The position numbers and the translations under genes are program-made. The notes under the pieces were generated by a model. The model made no database searches. It was given only the letters and a program-made list of their open reading frames with translations, and was not told where the DNA came from. DNA of 64,000 bases, from NCBI GenBank assembly GCA_008921705.1, contig VFFE01006671.1, positions 326,441 through 390,440 of the forward strand, read 5' to 3'. Below are positions 13,601 through 24,500 of this stretch, piece by piece. Each line of letters opens with the position of its first letter. The first letter of the stretch is position 1. The DNA comes from Burhinus oedicnemus. Taxonomy: Eukaryota; Chordata; Aves; Charadriiformes; Burhinidae.

Positions 13601-16600
13601 CAACTCTCCTTTTATTTTTAAAGTGAGTGGATTCCTTGTTGCGTTGTTGAGGATGATAAATTGATACCACATGTTGCTTCCAGACAAAAAAGACTCTGTA
13701 CTGCAGTGGAAGCACTTGCAGCTGGTGTCTGAGTTAATGGACGGGCTCCACAAGGTAAACACGGGTTGGAAGAGGCCGAAACAGGCGCAGGGAGGGGAAA
13801 TTTTCGCCGTTTTAAAGGCTCAAACATTTGCTGCTCTTGCCTGACCAGGGCCGAGTGTTGAAATCATGTGCAGGCCCAGCCTCCCTGGGAGACTTGTTCA
13901 GTTGTTCGTATCAAATCAGGTGTACAGCACTTTGGAAAAGTTTGAGTGTCCTCTCTGGGAGGTTACCCATTTGCAGTATTACCAAAATATCAGGAGAGAA
14001 GTGTAATTAGGACGTGGTAGCCAATTTTTTTTTTTATTTTTTTTTTTAAGCAAAACGTGGATAGTTCCCTCAAGGAGTATTAAGTGAACAAAATGCAGTG
14101 CGGCATGGCCCCAGGTTTGGGGAACGTGCTGTCACCCCACGTGTTGCTGCCCTGGCCACTAGCGGGCACCCAGCTGCACCCCTTCCCCTGATGCTGTCAG
14201 CCTAAGCCAGGGTGGGGTATCGGTGCTGCTTGCCTGTGGCACTGCATCACCCTCTGCTCACACCACATCTGCCCTGCCGCCTGTGTGCCTCTGCCCTGGG
14301 TCTTCCTCCTCTCCAGACCTGGTCATTCTTCCCTGCCACTTCCCCGGAGGGACTGGGACCCAGCTGGGCCGGGCTCAGTGCCATACGGGATGCTCTTGAT
14401 CTTATCTGCAGGAACCTCAGTCTTCTGGCTTTCAGCAGAGTGCACAGCGTTCTTCAAGTCTGGTATAAATAGCAACGCTAATAAAGGGAGGAGTTCATCG
14501 TATTTCTTTTCTACTCTGCTCTTGTACAGTCCGTATGTTGTACCCATTGGTGGTGTCTGAGCTCTTTCCAAGGTGTCTGCAGCCTGGCTAGCATCTGTCC
14601 CATCTACATATGGTCTCCAGGAGAGATTGATGGAAGTTTCTTGATAGATCTTGTAAAGTTTCTCATTGCATTTTGGCATGGAAAAATGTGTTATGCTTCC
14701 ATCATCATGGCCTAATCCATCTCCCAAATAATTGAAAGACAAATCCCCGTTAATTTGAACAGCAGCAGGTTTGAATCATATACTGTATTTTCTTTGCTTC
14801 CCCACCTCCTTTGTGGTTTGTCGCCTGGTCATATCTTACTAATGCACATGGTTGTGCGCAAAGATTGTCCCACAATATTTCCCTATATTTTAAGTAGACG
14901 GGAACATTCTGTGACAGCTCAGAAACCAGGTAGAAAATACAGTTATTTCCATCCAGATAACAGCGTGGTAGCACAGCGCAACAGCCTTTACTGATGTGAG
15001 TTGTCAATCCCGGTGACTTCTGTAGGAAAACTTGCATGTGAAGGGATAATGGAATCCAGCCCTAATTTGATTTGGCAGAGCATCCAACACAAGGAGAAAC
15101 CAAGAAACTCAGATACTGTTGCTGAAGAGGTTAGCGGGGGAGGTTACGTGAAAGAAGTGGGTTTTAAGGCGATGTTTGAACAGAGGGTGGAGATGGGGTA
15201 CACAAAAATAAATTGGCCCATAATTATGCTTAAGAAAACAGTCTTCCTACAGAAGAAAAGTAAAGAAAAGTAGAAGCCAGAGCATAAGTGGCATATTGCA
15301 TAATGTAAAGGAAAACAAACTGCTTGGATTTTTTTATAACCACCAATTTTCAATGCAAAAGTATTATTACATTCTTTTATTATTTGTGTAATACCAACAC
15401 TGAGCAAAAAGATATAACAAGAAGAAAATTACACATGTGCGCACGCATATCCACACATGCAGGATCCCCCATCCTGAAAGGTGCTTCAGTCTCACAATTT
15501 TATCATTTAGGATTTTTCATGGTTTTGGTACAGATAGTTTCATACTACAGCTACCACCCAGCAGAAGTAAGCCATTTTATGAGAATACCATAGGTTGAAA
15601 ACTGTTAGCTGCTGGCACTTCGGCTGAGTGTTTTTATATCTAAAGCTATGTGGTATGCTGCCTATGCCACCTTGGGTGTTTCTTTTCTGTGTTTTCTAAG
15701 ATTTTTTTCGTTAGCGAGAGTCATGATGTTGTATATTCTCATACCCAGCATTTTTAGGTGGGGAACAGCATGGTTTGTATGGTTCTTGTAGCCTGGCTTG
15801 GTGTGCTAGTCTAGCTCTGGTTGTCCTCGTCCTGCCGCCAGCTCTTTGCAAGGAGATCCCCATGCAGATGTTCTCACGTACAGTTGCCCACGGAAGTCAT
15901 AGGGGATGAGTGTGAGAGCTACCTGCATTGATGCAGTACAAGCTGGAATATCAAAAAAGGTTATTTTTCAAAAAACCAGCAGTTCTCCAGCCAGTTGGGA
16001 GAAATCTGAGGAAGTAAGCAGTGGCGCCTGGTTATTAGAAGTTAGAAACAGACTGTTGCCAGACTGGAATATAGTTAAAATGTCATCAGTTAAATAATAA
16101 AAAGCTCGTTCCTTCCTTAAACTGAAGAACTATTATGCTGCAACTCAATCCACCGTATTTTGGTGGCATGATAGTCCCCTAGAAATGGCCAAGTTTATAG
16201 CTGAGGCACTGACCCAAACTTCTCTTGAGTATGTCTGCAAAGTCTGGTCTGCTGTTTTGTGCAAATTGTTTAAAACATAACAGTTGCTATTTTGAACCAT
16301 GGTCCATATGATTTCTCTTTTCATTAAGTGATAATCACAACCACGTCTGCTGTCTGCGTGCGAGAAGAACTTCAGGCATGTTTTCCATTTCATGATCTGA
16401 CAAAAACCACAACACTTACAGGGGAAAAAAGGGCCTTTTATACTGGAAAGAATTGTTTGAGAAAAGCTGGGTTGTATCTCTTTCTGCATCCAATGTGTTG
16501 CCAGTTCACTTATGTCAAACATCCATTTTCCTAACGGTGCAAATGTCGAGATGCTTGTGAATTGATTTGTTGATTGATTCATTCTTTCCCCATTTAAATC

Positions 16601-17941
16601 TGGAATTCCTTCAATGCTTTGTAAATGAAGGACACTTATCCTGGATGGTTTGATTATGCTATGATCCCGTTGACTTTGTGTTTTGAAAGCATGCTGGTAG
16701 AACAAATGTGATTTTATCCTTTTTATAGATATACCTGGTAATTGCCAAAATTTGAGAAAAAAGAACTTGTGCAACTTTTTAAACTTGATCATCTTTAACC
16801 TGGAAGAATAGCACAACTGTTTTGTAAAGGAATATGGGATAGCTCCAAAAATCTTCACTTATACGTGGAAAAAAAGCCAAAACCAAACCTGGAAGCATTC
16901 TCACTAACAAATACTACTTGCTTGTCCTTTCTTTGAGCCATATTTTAAGCCCAAGATCAGCAGGATGAGTAGAGTAGGATTTTTATCTCAGTTATTTTGG
17001 TTTAAATCTGGAGTCATTTCACGAGGGCTACCATGGGCTGGTTTTCTCTACCTGTTTCTCATTCTGGGGTGATTATCATCAGTTTGAGCCAACATGGTTT
17101 TTGGACGGTAGATGTTACTGACTAGTGCAAGCAGGTAATATGCAAGAGGCAACAGTGCACAGGCTCCCCTGTAAGTACTGTATTTTGTGGCATCCTCTAC
17201 AGCATGGGATATCCGACTGTGTACAGCAGCTTTATACAACTCCATATCTAGCAGCTTATAGGGACAGGGGTCGCATCATGTACTGTGTCACATCATGTTT
17301 TGAAGACTGTGAGGACACTATAGCGAGGGGACAGCTGGCCAGCTACTGCCATGCGGGTGTAATTCTGGTGCCTCTAATCAGGAGAGAAAGTACAGCTTAG
17401 TCATGCACAGAGTGCCTGTGGGAGAGGAGCAACAGCACTTGCAGTTTTCTCAAGCATTATTATAACAAATACACAACACGCATGCCCATGAAGAATTAAA
17501 AAGACATTTGCAGAGGCTGCAATGAGTGTGACTACCCCTCCAGTCAGATTTTTCCAGTTTTTTTGCAGTTTTTATTTCAAGGAACTGATGGCAAGATTGC
17601 TGATAGTATAGAGGTTTGTCCTGAGTCAAAAGTAAGGGAGAAACATCTTGCTTCTTGCTAGCGTGAATGGAGCTGTGTCACACTCCTTTCCCTAGGATGC
17701 AGCTTTTGAGGGTCTAGAGATGGGCACCAGGAATGCACAGCTGGTGCAAGCACGGGGCTTGCTTTACAGCAGCGTGCTGGCGTGCTGCAGTCACACTCCA
17801 GCCTTCCTGTATCCACCACCCGAGAAACCCATGGTGATGTCCAGGAGGGCCCAATGCTTTTATTCATGTTGCTGTTTTCATGTGATCTTGGTTTAATGAT
17901 TGAGATTTGGGTAGCAAAAGAAGTCGGGTGCTGGTCTTGAT

Positions 17942-17966
17942 GTTTTGGTTTTTTCCTTTCTTGCAG
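17942..17966 (+). other. FOXO3: Splice acceptor of FOXO3 terminal coding exon
   Basis: A T/C-rich tract with few purines leads into TTGCAG, with AG at 17965-17966. The first exon codon is the Asn that begins forkhead helix 3, so the intron is in phase 0 between the Lys and Asn codons. This matches the intron position known for FOXO3. The frame stays open upstream through the tract as far as an in-frame TGA at 17901, which is a by-product of the tract and not evidence of coding. Confidence 0.95.
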
Positions 17967-19367
17967 AATTCAATCCGGCACAACTTGTCACTCCACAGCC
18001 GATTCGTCAGGGTGCAGAATGAAGGCACTGGGAAAAGCTCTTGGTGGATGATCAATCCAGACGGTGGAAAAGGTGGAAAGGCGCCCCGGAGACGCGCTGT
18101 GTCGATGGACAATAGCAACAAATACACGAAGAGCAGAGGGCGGGCAGCTAAGAAAAAGGCAGCCCTGCAGACGGCCCAGGAGACAAGCGAGGATAGCCCT
18201 TCTCAGCTCTCCAAGTGGCCAGGGAGTCCCACCTCCCGCAGCAGCGACGAGCTGGATGCATGGACAGATTTTCGCTCCCGTACAAATTCAAATGCCAGTA
18301 CGATCAGTGGCCGCTTGTCACCAATTTTGGCAAGCACCGAACTAGATGATGTTCAAGATGATGACGCTCCACTTTCTCCCATGCTGTACAGTAGTCCATC
18401 GAGCTTGTCCCCTTCGGTAAACAAACCATGTACTGTGGAGTTGCCTAGGTTGACTGATATGGCTGGGACAATGAATTTGAACGATGGACTGACAGATAAC
18501 CTCATGGATGATCTTTTGGACAATATAACACTCCCTCCCTCCCAGCAGTCACCCACAGGAGGGATAATGCAGAGAAGCTCCAGTTTTCCATATGGTTCCA
18601 AAGGTTCAGGGCTGGGTTCCCCGTCAAGTAGTTTCAACAACGCCGTGTTCGGGCCATCGTCCCTGAATTCCCTCCGCCAGTCACCCATGCAGACCATTCA
18701 GGAGAACAAGCAAGCCACCTTCTCTTCCATTTCTCATTACAACAACCAGACGCTGCAGGATCTCCTCGCCTCTGATGCACTTAGTCACAGTGATGTCATG
18801 ATGACACAGTCTGACCCACTCATGTCACAAGCCAGCACAGCTGTGTCCGCCCAGAATTCCCGCAGGAATATAATGCTCCGCAACGACCCCATGATGTCGT
18901 TTGCCGCGCAGTCCAGCCAGGGCGGTCTGGTCAATCAGAGCCTGCCTCATCACCAGCACCAGTCCCACAACTCCTCTCTTAGTGGCAGCCGTGCCTTGTC
19001 CAATTCCATCAGTAACATAGGCTTGAGTGACTCGAACAGCTTGGGATCCACCAAACATCAGCAGTCACCTGTCAATCAGTCTATGCAAACACTTTCTGAT
19101 CCGCTCTCAGGCTCCTCTTTGTACTCCTCTAGTGTGAACCTCCCGGTCATGGGACACGAGAAATTCCCAAGTGACTTGGACCTGGATATTTTCAATGGGA
19201 GCTTGGAGTGTGACATGGAGTCCATTATCCGCAGTGAACTCATGGATGCAGATGGGCTGGATTTTAACTTTGATTCCCTCATCTCAGCTCAGAACGTTGT
19301 CAGTCTGAATGTGGGGAACTTCACTGGTGCTAAACAGGCTTCATCACAGAGTTGGGTACCAGGCTGA
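17967..19367 (+). CDS. FOXO3: Forkhead box protein O3, terminal coding exon (C-terminal 466 residues)
   Basis: FOXO3 is a nuclear winged-helix activator that acts downstream of PI3K-AKT in stress resistance, apoptosis, cell-cycle arrest and autophagy. The exon starts at the recognition helix (NSIRHNLSLHSRF) and has the same 466-residue length as human residues 208-673, so human numbering fits most of it. Visible elements are: MST1-type Ser209 (codon 17970); wing 2 with Lys242 and Lys245; NLS basics RRR (248-250) and KKK (269-271); AKT site RRRAVS (Ser253, codon 18102); second AKT/SGK site RSRTNS (Ser315, codon 18288) with the following CK1-type serines; a leucine-rich export signal around MNLNDGLTDNLMDDLL; an LxxLL motif in TLQDLLASD; and the acidic C-terminal activation segment ending SSQSWVPG. 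The stop is TGA at 19365-19367. The Ser-rich linkers are conserved with a few substitutions. The N-terminal exon, including Thr32 and forkhead helices 1-2, lies outside the window. FOXO1 and FOXO4 are excluded by the C-terminus and linker sequence. Confidence 0.98.
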   Translation, partial: NSIRHNLSLHSRFVRVQNEGTGKSSWWMINPDGGKGGKAPRRRAVSMDNSNKYTKSRGRAAKKKAALQTAQETSEDSPSQLSKWPGSPTSRSSDELDAWTDFRSRTNSNASTISGRLSPILASTELDDVQDDDAPLSPMLYSSPSSLSPSVNKPCTVELPRLTDMAGTMNLNDGLTDNLMDDLLDNITLPPSQQSPTGGIMQRSSSFPYGSKGSGLGSPSSSFNNAVFGPSSLNSLRQSPMQTIQENKQATFSSISHYNNQTLQDLLASDALSHSDVMMTQSDPLMSQASTAVSAQNSRRNIMLRNDPMMSFAAQSSQGGLVNQSLPHHQHQSHNSSLSGSRALSNSISNIGLSDSNSLGSTKHQQSPVNQSMQTLSDPLSGSSLYSSSVNLPVMGHEKFPSDLDLDIFNGSLECDMESIIRSELMDADGLDFNFDSLISAQNVVSLNVGNFTGAKQASSQSWVPG

Positions 19368-19401
19368 AGGATCTTTGAGAACAGGGAAAATGGGCAAACA
19401 G
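19368..19401 (+). other. FOXO3: FOXO3 3'UTR, first segment, and splice donor
   Basis: 34 nt of 3'UTR follow the stop codon and end in AACAG, followed by GTCAGT (19402-19407). The sequence up to the junction resembles the human FOXO3 3'UTR, and joining 19401 to 31991 reproduces the order seen in human mRNA (GGGCAAA..CAG then CCCTCAAACTGACAC). The donor has C at +3 instead of the usual A or G. Confidence 0.9.
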
Positions 19402-21517
19402 GTCAGTGCCCCACAGATGTGGTAAAATACTTGGTTCATTAGTTTTATTGGAGTTTGCACCAAACCCTTAATAGTTAGTGCACACTAATAATATTAATTT
19501 GGTTTGTGATGGCTTGCTATGTGTTGGTATGCAACAGGCACAACCAAGAAACATTTGGAGGTGCGGAGGGAAACGAGGCTAAGCTATAAAAGCTGTTCGG
19601 CTGCAACACTGTCAGCATGCATCTGATGCTATGCGTCCTTCTTAATTTAGGCATGAGAAATGTTAATGACAAATCAGGCAACCCCAGGTGGAATATTTGT
19701 GGGTTTTAGGAATCACAGAGCTCCAACTTGTCTTCTCTGAAGTCACAACAGATAGATTCTTCTTTGCAGCCAATGCCGCATGTAGCCAAGCTGTGTTACG
19801 CAGGGACAGGGCAAGGGGCTTTGCAGCCAGTGGAGCAATAGGGCTGCAGGGGAGGAGGAAGAGCATCTTTGCAAGATCAGTGAGGATCAGGTATGTGGGA
19901 CAGACCTGGACTGAATTAGAGTTGTAGTGCTGCCCTGGTAGAGCAGCGCTAGTGAAATTGTTTGGGTTGTTTTTTAATTGTGTTTCTTGGCAAAAAAAAA
20001 TGTAGCAAATCGAGGAATTATGTATTGAAATAGCAAAGGTGGAGTTCTGGTCCCAGGAACATCCTGGGTTTAATGTTTTAAACATGCAAAAGTTGTTGGT
20101 CCTCCCCAGGGCTGGGGTGCATATAATTTTCTTTTGGACTCCCCCAAGAGAGTATCCGTACGTTTGGGTTCTGACATGGGTGACATATGTTATCCTCTTC
20201 AGATTAATTTTTTCCAGATTGATGTGGGTTTTTCCATTGCTTCTTTTCCACAGCTGAGGGCATTTGAACTTGTAAACATTGTTTTCTGTTTTGTGATTCT
20301 GCAGGCTCCTGCCCATAGCTCTGCCTGCTCACACGTACATATTCACTGACTCATAGGGTAGGTGCCACACAAAGTGCCCTTTCTCCTTTGTTTGTTTATT
20401 AGTACAAGGGAGTAGATTTCAGAATTAGTAGGATAAAAGGTTAGCTATAAATTATTGAAAGTGTTCTATTAACTGCAGAATAGTATGTAGAGTATCCCAG
20501 TGGTGAGGTTAAATGAGGTATTCATTCAGTTTTCAGCTTACTTCCAACTTTCTTATTTTCTGGATGAAGGATGGAAAGAGGGAGTCAGTGTCGTTTGACT
20601 TTATAGTACATAATTTACCCCTTTCATCTTTAATTGAGTTTTCATTCTCTGTTTCACAGTTAGATGTTCAAGGGGAAGCTTTGCGGTAGGTGAACAGCAG
20701 TGGTGAACCTCCTGAATGTCTTCCTGTGTGTATGGAGTACCGCAGGAGATGTGTGCTGTGGTCTGATGTCTGTGAGGGAGAACAAGACTGCCCAGGAGTC
20801 CTCCTTTCAGTCATTCTGCAAAGCTGCCTGGCTCCGGTGGAGTGCTTGGTTTGCACAGTCCTTTCTCAGTCAGTGGGAGGATTTCTTCTGGTTCTTTCAC
20901 ATCTTCTCGCTCAAAGCAAGAGCATTGCAGTGCATGGCCAGGAGATGGGCTGCAGAGGTGGGCTGTAGAGGATGCTGTGTCCTGCTGACCCTGAACGGGA
21001 CGGCAGCTTGGCAAGGCCAGAGCCACAGCTGAATTCTGGTTTTTCCTTCAGTTCCAGTGCTGGAGAATTTAAGAATCGAAAGGGGAAAAAAAAGAATTGG
21101 CTCATGAACCACGATGCAAAAACTTGCAGAAGGTCACGCTTGCTGACCAGTTCTCTCTTCCTCCAGGTTCATGAGCTGTTTGGATTTAAAAACCCTTTTT
21201 GCACAAGGTGAAAAAAAAAATGCTGTAGGAAATTTATCGCTGTGAAACATCCAACAGTACAATCTGCTAAATGGGGCCTAAAAAATTGATGTTATTGACA
21301 GCTTTGCTTGACACAGGCAAATAGGGCAGCCTCCTGCTTTTGTATCTTCGTTTACTATGTATAGGTAGAAGATGCCTGCGGGGAGATCTGCCTGGGCAGC
21401 GTGGAGGAGGCACACCACGCCACCTCCTCACCAATGCTTGCCGCTGCCTCTTCACCCCGGCCTGTGCCATTCATGGAAAGCGTAGCCGCCGTGATCTTTT
21501 TCAGGCTGCTCCCTCTG

Positions 21518-21523
21518 AATAAA
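21518..21523 (+). terminator. FOXO3: Intronic poly(A) signal candidate AATAAA
   Basis: As far as I could scan, this is the first sense-strand AATAAA after the weak GTCAGT donor. It is followed about 10-20 bases later by a GT-rich stretch (CATCTGTGTGAG), the usual layout of a cleavage site. If the intron were retained it would end a shorter FOXO3 mRNA with a ~2.1 kb alternative 3'UTR. Use of the site is inference. Confidence 0.3.
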
Positions 21524-24500
21524 GGAACTGACACATCTGTGTGAGCGGAGTCTCATTGCAGAGGACAGATTTATTAACGAGACAGCTCTCCTCGGCGGAT
21601 TACTGTCCAGTCATCTGTGGAAGCCTCTTTCCCTCTCTCTGACAGGTGGACCGGCTGCTGCGGGGTGCCTCTGGTATCAGGTGCAAGCACAGATGATTTC
21701 TGCTGAGGTGGTTCATCATGCACCCTTCATCGCCTGTTAAGCAGCCCTGTTTCAGAGTTTGCCTCCCTATGAGCATCTCATATTTTGATAGGGGCGCCTC
21801 ACGTGACATGGGATGCAATCATTCTCAACTGCTTTCTTGGTTACTTCTCCGCCTCGCTGTCGCAATAGGGACCCCTGAATTAAAATCTTCGCTTTGCAGT
21901 GTTCGTGTTCCCAATAATGAACCTTTACAGGCTTGAAGACTGGGGAATGCTTTCAGCAAAGCAGCCTGGTGCTTGCTCATGCTAAATCTGTTCCATGAGG
22001 GCGACCAGGTGCACTTTGCAGGCAGGCAGAAGCAGTTACAATGGGTTATTGACATACCTGGGAATAGTGAGTGCTGTGTTTTCTATGAAAAATAAGAGAA
22101 ACATTGGAGTCAGTTTTGGGGAAGAAAAGAAAGAAGCCAAATACATAGGTATTTAGTTTATACATACTCTAAGTATAGAGGGGCATTTACTTTGGAAGAA
22201 AATCAACTACAGTTTCTTCATGGGGGAAGTGAAAAAACCCGTGCAGGAGATGCCACTGTTGCAGGTTTAGTGGCTGTGCCCGTCTGCTGCATGTAAGCCT
22301 GTGCACAGTCCCTGGAGAGAGCCTTGTCCGGTCCCACCATGCTGGCCCTGTGCCTGTGAGGCTGGCCATGCCCACTTTCCGAGTGCCCTAATTGAGGCAT
22401 ATAAATGAATTTGGGTTTGTTTTGTTTTTTTTTTTTTCTCTTACAAGAAGGAAAGGAGAAAATCAATATGCTTTTTTCTTGCTTTATTCACTCAGCCATA
22501 ATTTTCCCCTCTTAAGCTGGCTGGGGCCTCTGTTCCTCTCTCTGCCTGCTTCCCAAGAGCACTGGATATGCCCTCTGCCCACTCAGATAATCATCACCTT
22601 GGTTTTTCAGCTTGTTTATCAATAAATAAAGATGTGACTATTCCCTCGCCTGTCTCTAGAATACCTTTTATTTTGAAATTAATGGGTCCTATCTCAGCCT
22701 GGCGTTCCCACAACTCTGCACTCTCTGTGGTCCTCAGCTGGTGAGTCCCAAGCGACTTGGCATTCACCAAAGAGTAGTCCCAAACAGAGCGGCAGGGGAG
22801 ACTATTCGGGACATTTACTGCTGCCTGGAAGGTCAGGAGCCGGTGATCAACTACCACTTGGACAAACTTTTCTTCCAGCATCAAAACCCATTCAAGAAGT
22901 TGTTTTTACCTCAGTTGTTTCAGTGATCCAGTTTACAACGGTGCCATGCAGGCAGCGATGCTGGCAGGGCTTGGGCAGGGGGTGGAGGGCAGCTCAGTGC
23001 AAGCAAGATAGGAACTTCTTGAGCTGGTTTCACCATCTGAAAACCTCATCTACCTGCATATTCTGAGAGAGATTTCAATGTGCCATTTAGCAGGATGCCT
23101 CTGGGCTCTGTAACAGAGCTGTGCTGGAGTCACGTTGCCTTGTTTGAAAATTACAAGTAAAATACTTCACAGATCAGTTAAAGTCACTCATTTTGCCCTA
23201 GCATCATCTAGTTCCCACATCGTCTTAGTGTAGCAGTAGAGTGCACAAGCTACTAATAGCCACATCATGTAATGTTCACACAATTTGATAATTAACATCT
23301 CTGATAAAGCAAAATCCTAGGAAATGTAGTGAAATGCCTGTTGTTATTTCATTAGTCCGTATCAGTTTGGACTACTTGCCAGTTTGTTAATTGGTGTTCA
23401 ACCGGTTTCTGGGTGAAATTCATACCAAAGACAGATGCATAAGTCTGAGGATGACTTACTGTTCACAACAACACTGTCTTAAAAGTTGAAGTAGATAGTG
23501 AAAAGATCTCTATTTGGATGGAGTTTTGAATCAGAGACCTCTGGACAATATGCCACGAGGAAGATGATTCTCATTCTTTACCAGCAGCCTTGTTTTCTGC
23601 TCGTTAAAGCTGAAATGTGGAAACCAGAATCAGTGGACCTCTTGCCTGAGGATGCTGACAGCCTCAGGACCATAGCTGCACTTCCTCCTCTCTTATTTTC
23701 AAAAATGAGGTCTTAGGAGTAGGGCTGGCAGGTTTCTTAGACAGAGCCAAGGTGGGGCTGGCTCTGAAGGAAGTCTGAATCTGAAGGAAATTCAGGAGCA
23801 GCAAATTCTTCTGCTCCATTTCTAACAGGTTAGCGGTTAAGGCAGTGGCGCGCTTCTAACATTTAAGTGTTTTTTCAGCCAGCCCAAGTTTTGAAAGGTG
23901 GTTTTGTGACTAGCTGAATGTCACGTGCACCAAGTTTAGTCTTTGAACAAAAACCATCTGTGTAGAAGGCTGATTTCACTGGGAACAGGGATCCCATTAA
24001 CCCCAATGAGGGCCTGCCCCAACGAGGCTCCTTGCTCTCCAGGCACACACCAGCGACACGGGAGCAAACTCAGCGCTCGTGGCTGCTGGGAAGGAGGAGA
24101 GGGGAAAGCCAGGCAAACCCCACTGGGGTTGCCCCCTGTGCTGTCCTGCTGGCCACAGTGCCCCTCGAAGGCCCTCGCACACAGGGGCCAGGCCTATGCT
24201 TGCAGGGTTGCTGTGGCTTTTGCTGCGTGAAGGCAGCAGGAGCTGACACACAAACATGATAAACCGTTTACTCCTTCTGGGAGTAGGGCTTTTTGGTTTT
24301 GGTGTCTTTGTAATCTGGGATTATGTTTGGGGGTTTTATTAACGCAGGAAAAAGATATGTAAAAACTAGGATTGCCTCCATATGCTTGTGTTGTGAGTAT
24401 ACAGCAGCTGAAGCCAGGACAGTGGTCTGATCCTGTGGTTTGGGTGTTCTTCTGTTGGTGTTTTATATAGATATATTTTTTTGTACCTCACGCTTTGTCA

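Larger units (their letters stand above)
1..17966 (+). other. FOXO3: FOXO3 intron 2 (3' part, truncated by window start)
   Basis: This stretch precedes the exon that starts at the forkhead recognition helix, so it must be the downstream part of the intron that splits the forkhead domain in FOXO genes. In mammals this intron is tens of kilobases long. It ends in a clear acceptor: a pyrimidine-rich tract (17942-17962) followed by TTGCAG at 17961-17966. I recognise no exon, RNA gene or CR1 copy in it. It holds homopolymer runs (for example 1145-1160 and 10588-10614), a short 15-bp tandem repeat (5268-5312) and AT-rich patches that could be enhancers (for example 9591-9780). Several open frames of 60-240 codons exist on both strands, but they look like chance frames. 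The assignment is certain from context. The functional content of the intron is unknown. Confidence 0.9.

Noticed and set aside
14323..15037. Two adjacent antisense open frames (14323-14742 and 14750-15037) as a processed pseudogene
   Set aside because: The frames do not resemble a known protein, and there is no poly(A) tail or target-site duplication that I can see.
17907..17966. N-terminal extension of the FOXO3 exon into the intron (open frame, with ATG at 17940)
   Set aside because: The extra codons are the intron pyrimidine tract read as Phe/Leu/Pro. The frame's apparent start at 17907 is TTG, and there is a strong acceptor at 17966. The only ATG lies 9 codons before the exon. A short FOXO3 isoform from intron 2 has been discussed in human, but nothing here supports a start in this tract.
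19663..20316. 217-codon antisense open frame in intron 3
   Set aside because: No family resemblance, no splice or promoter context, and mixed composition. Frames of this size recur several times in the window.
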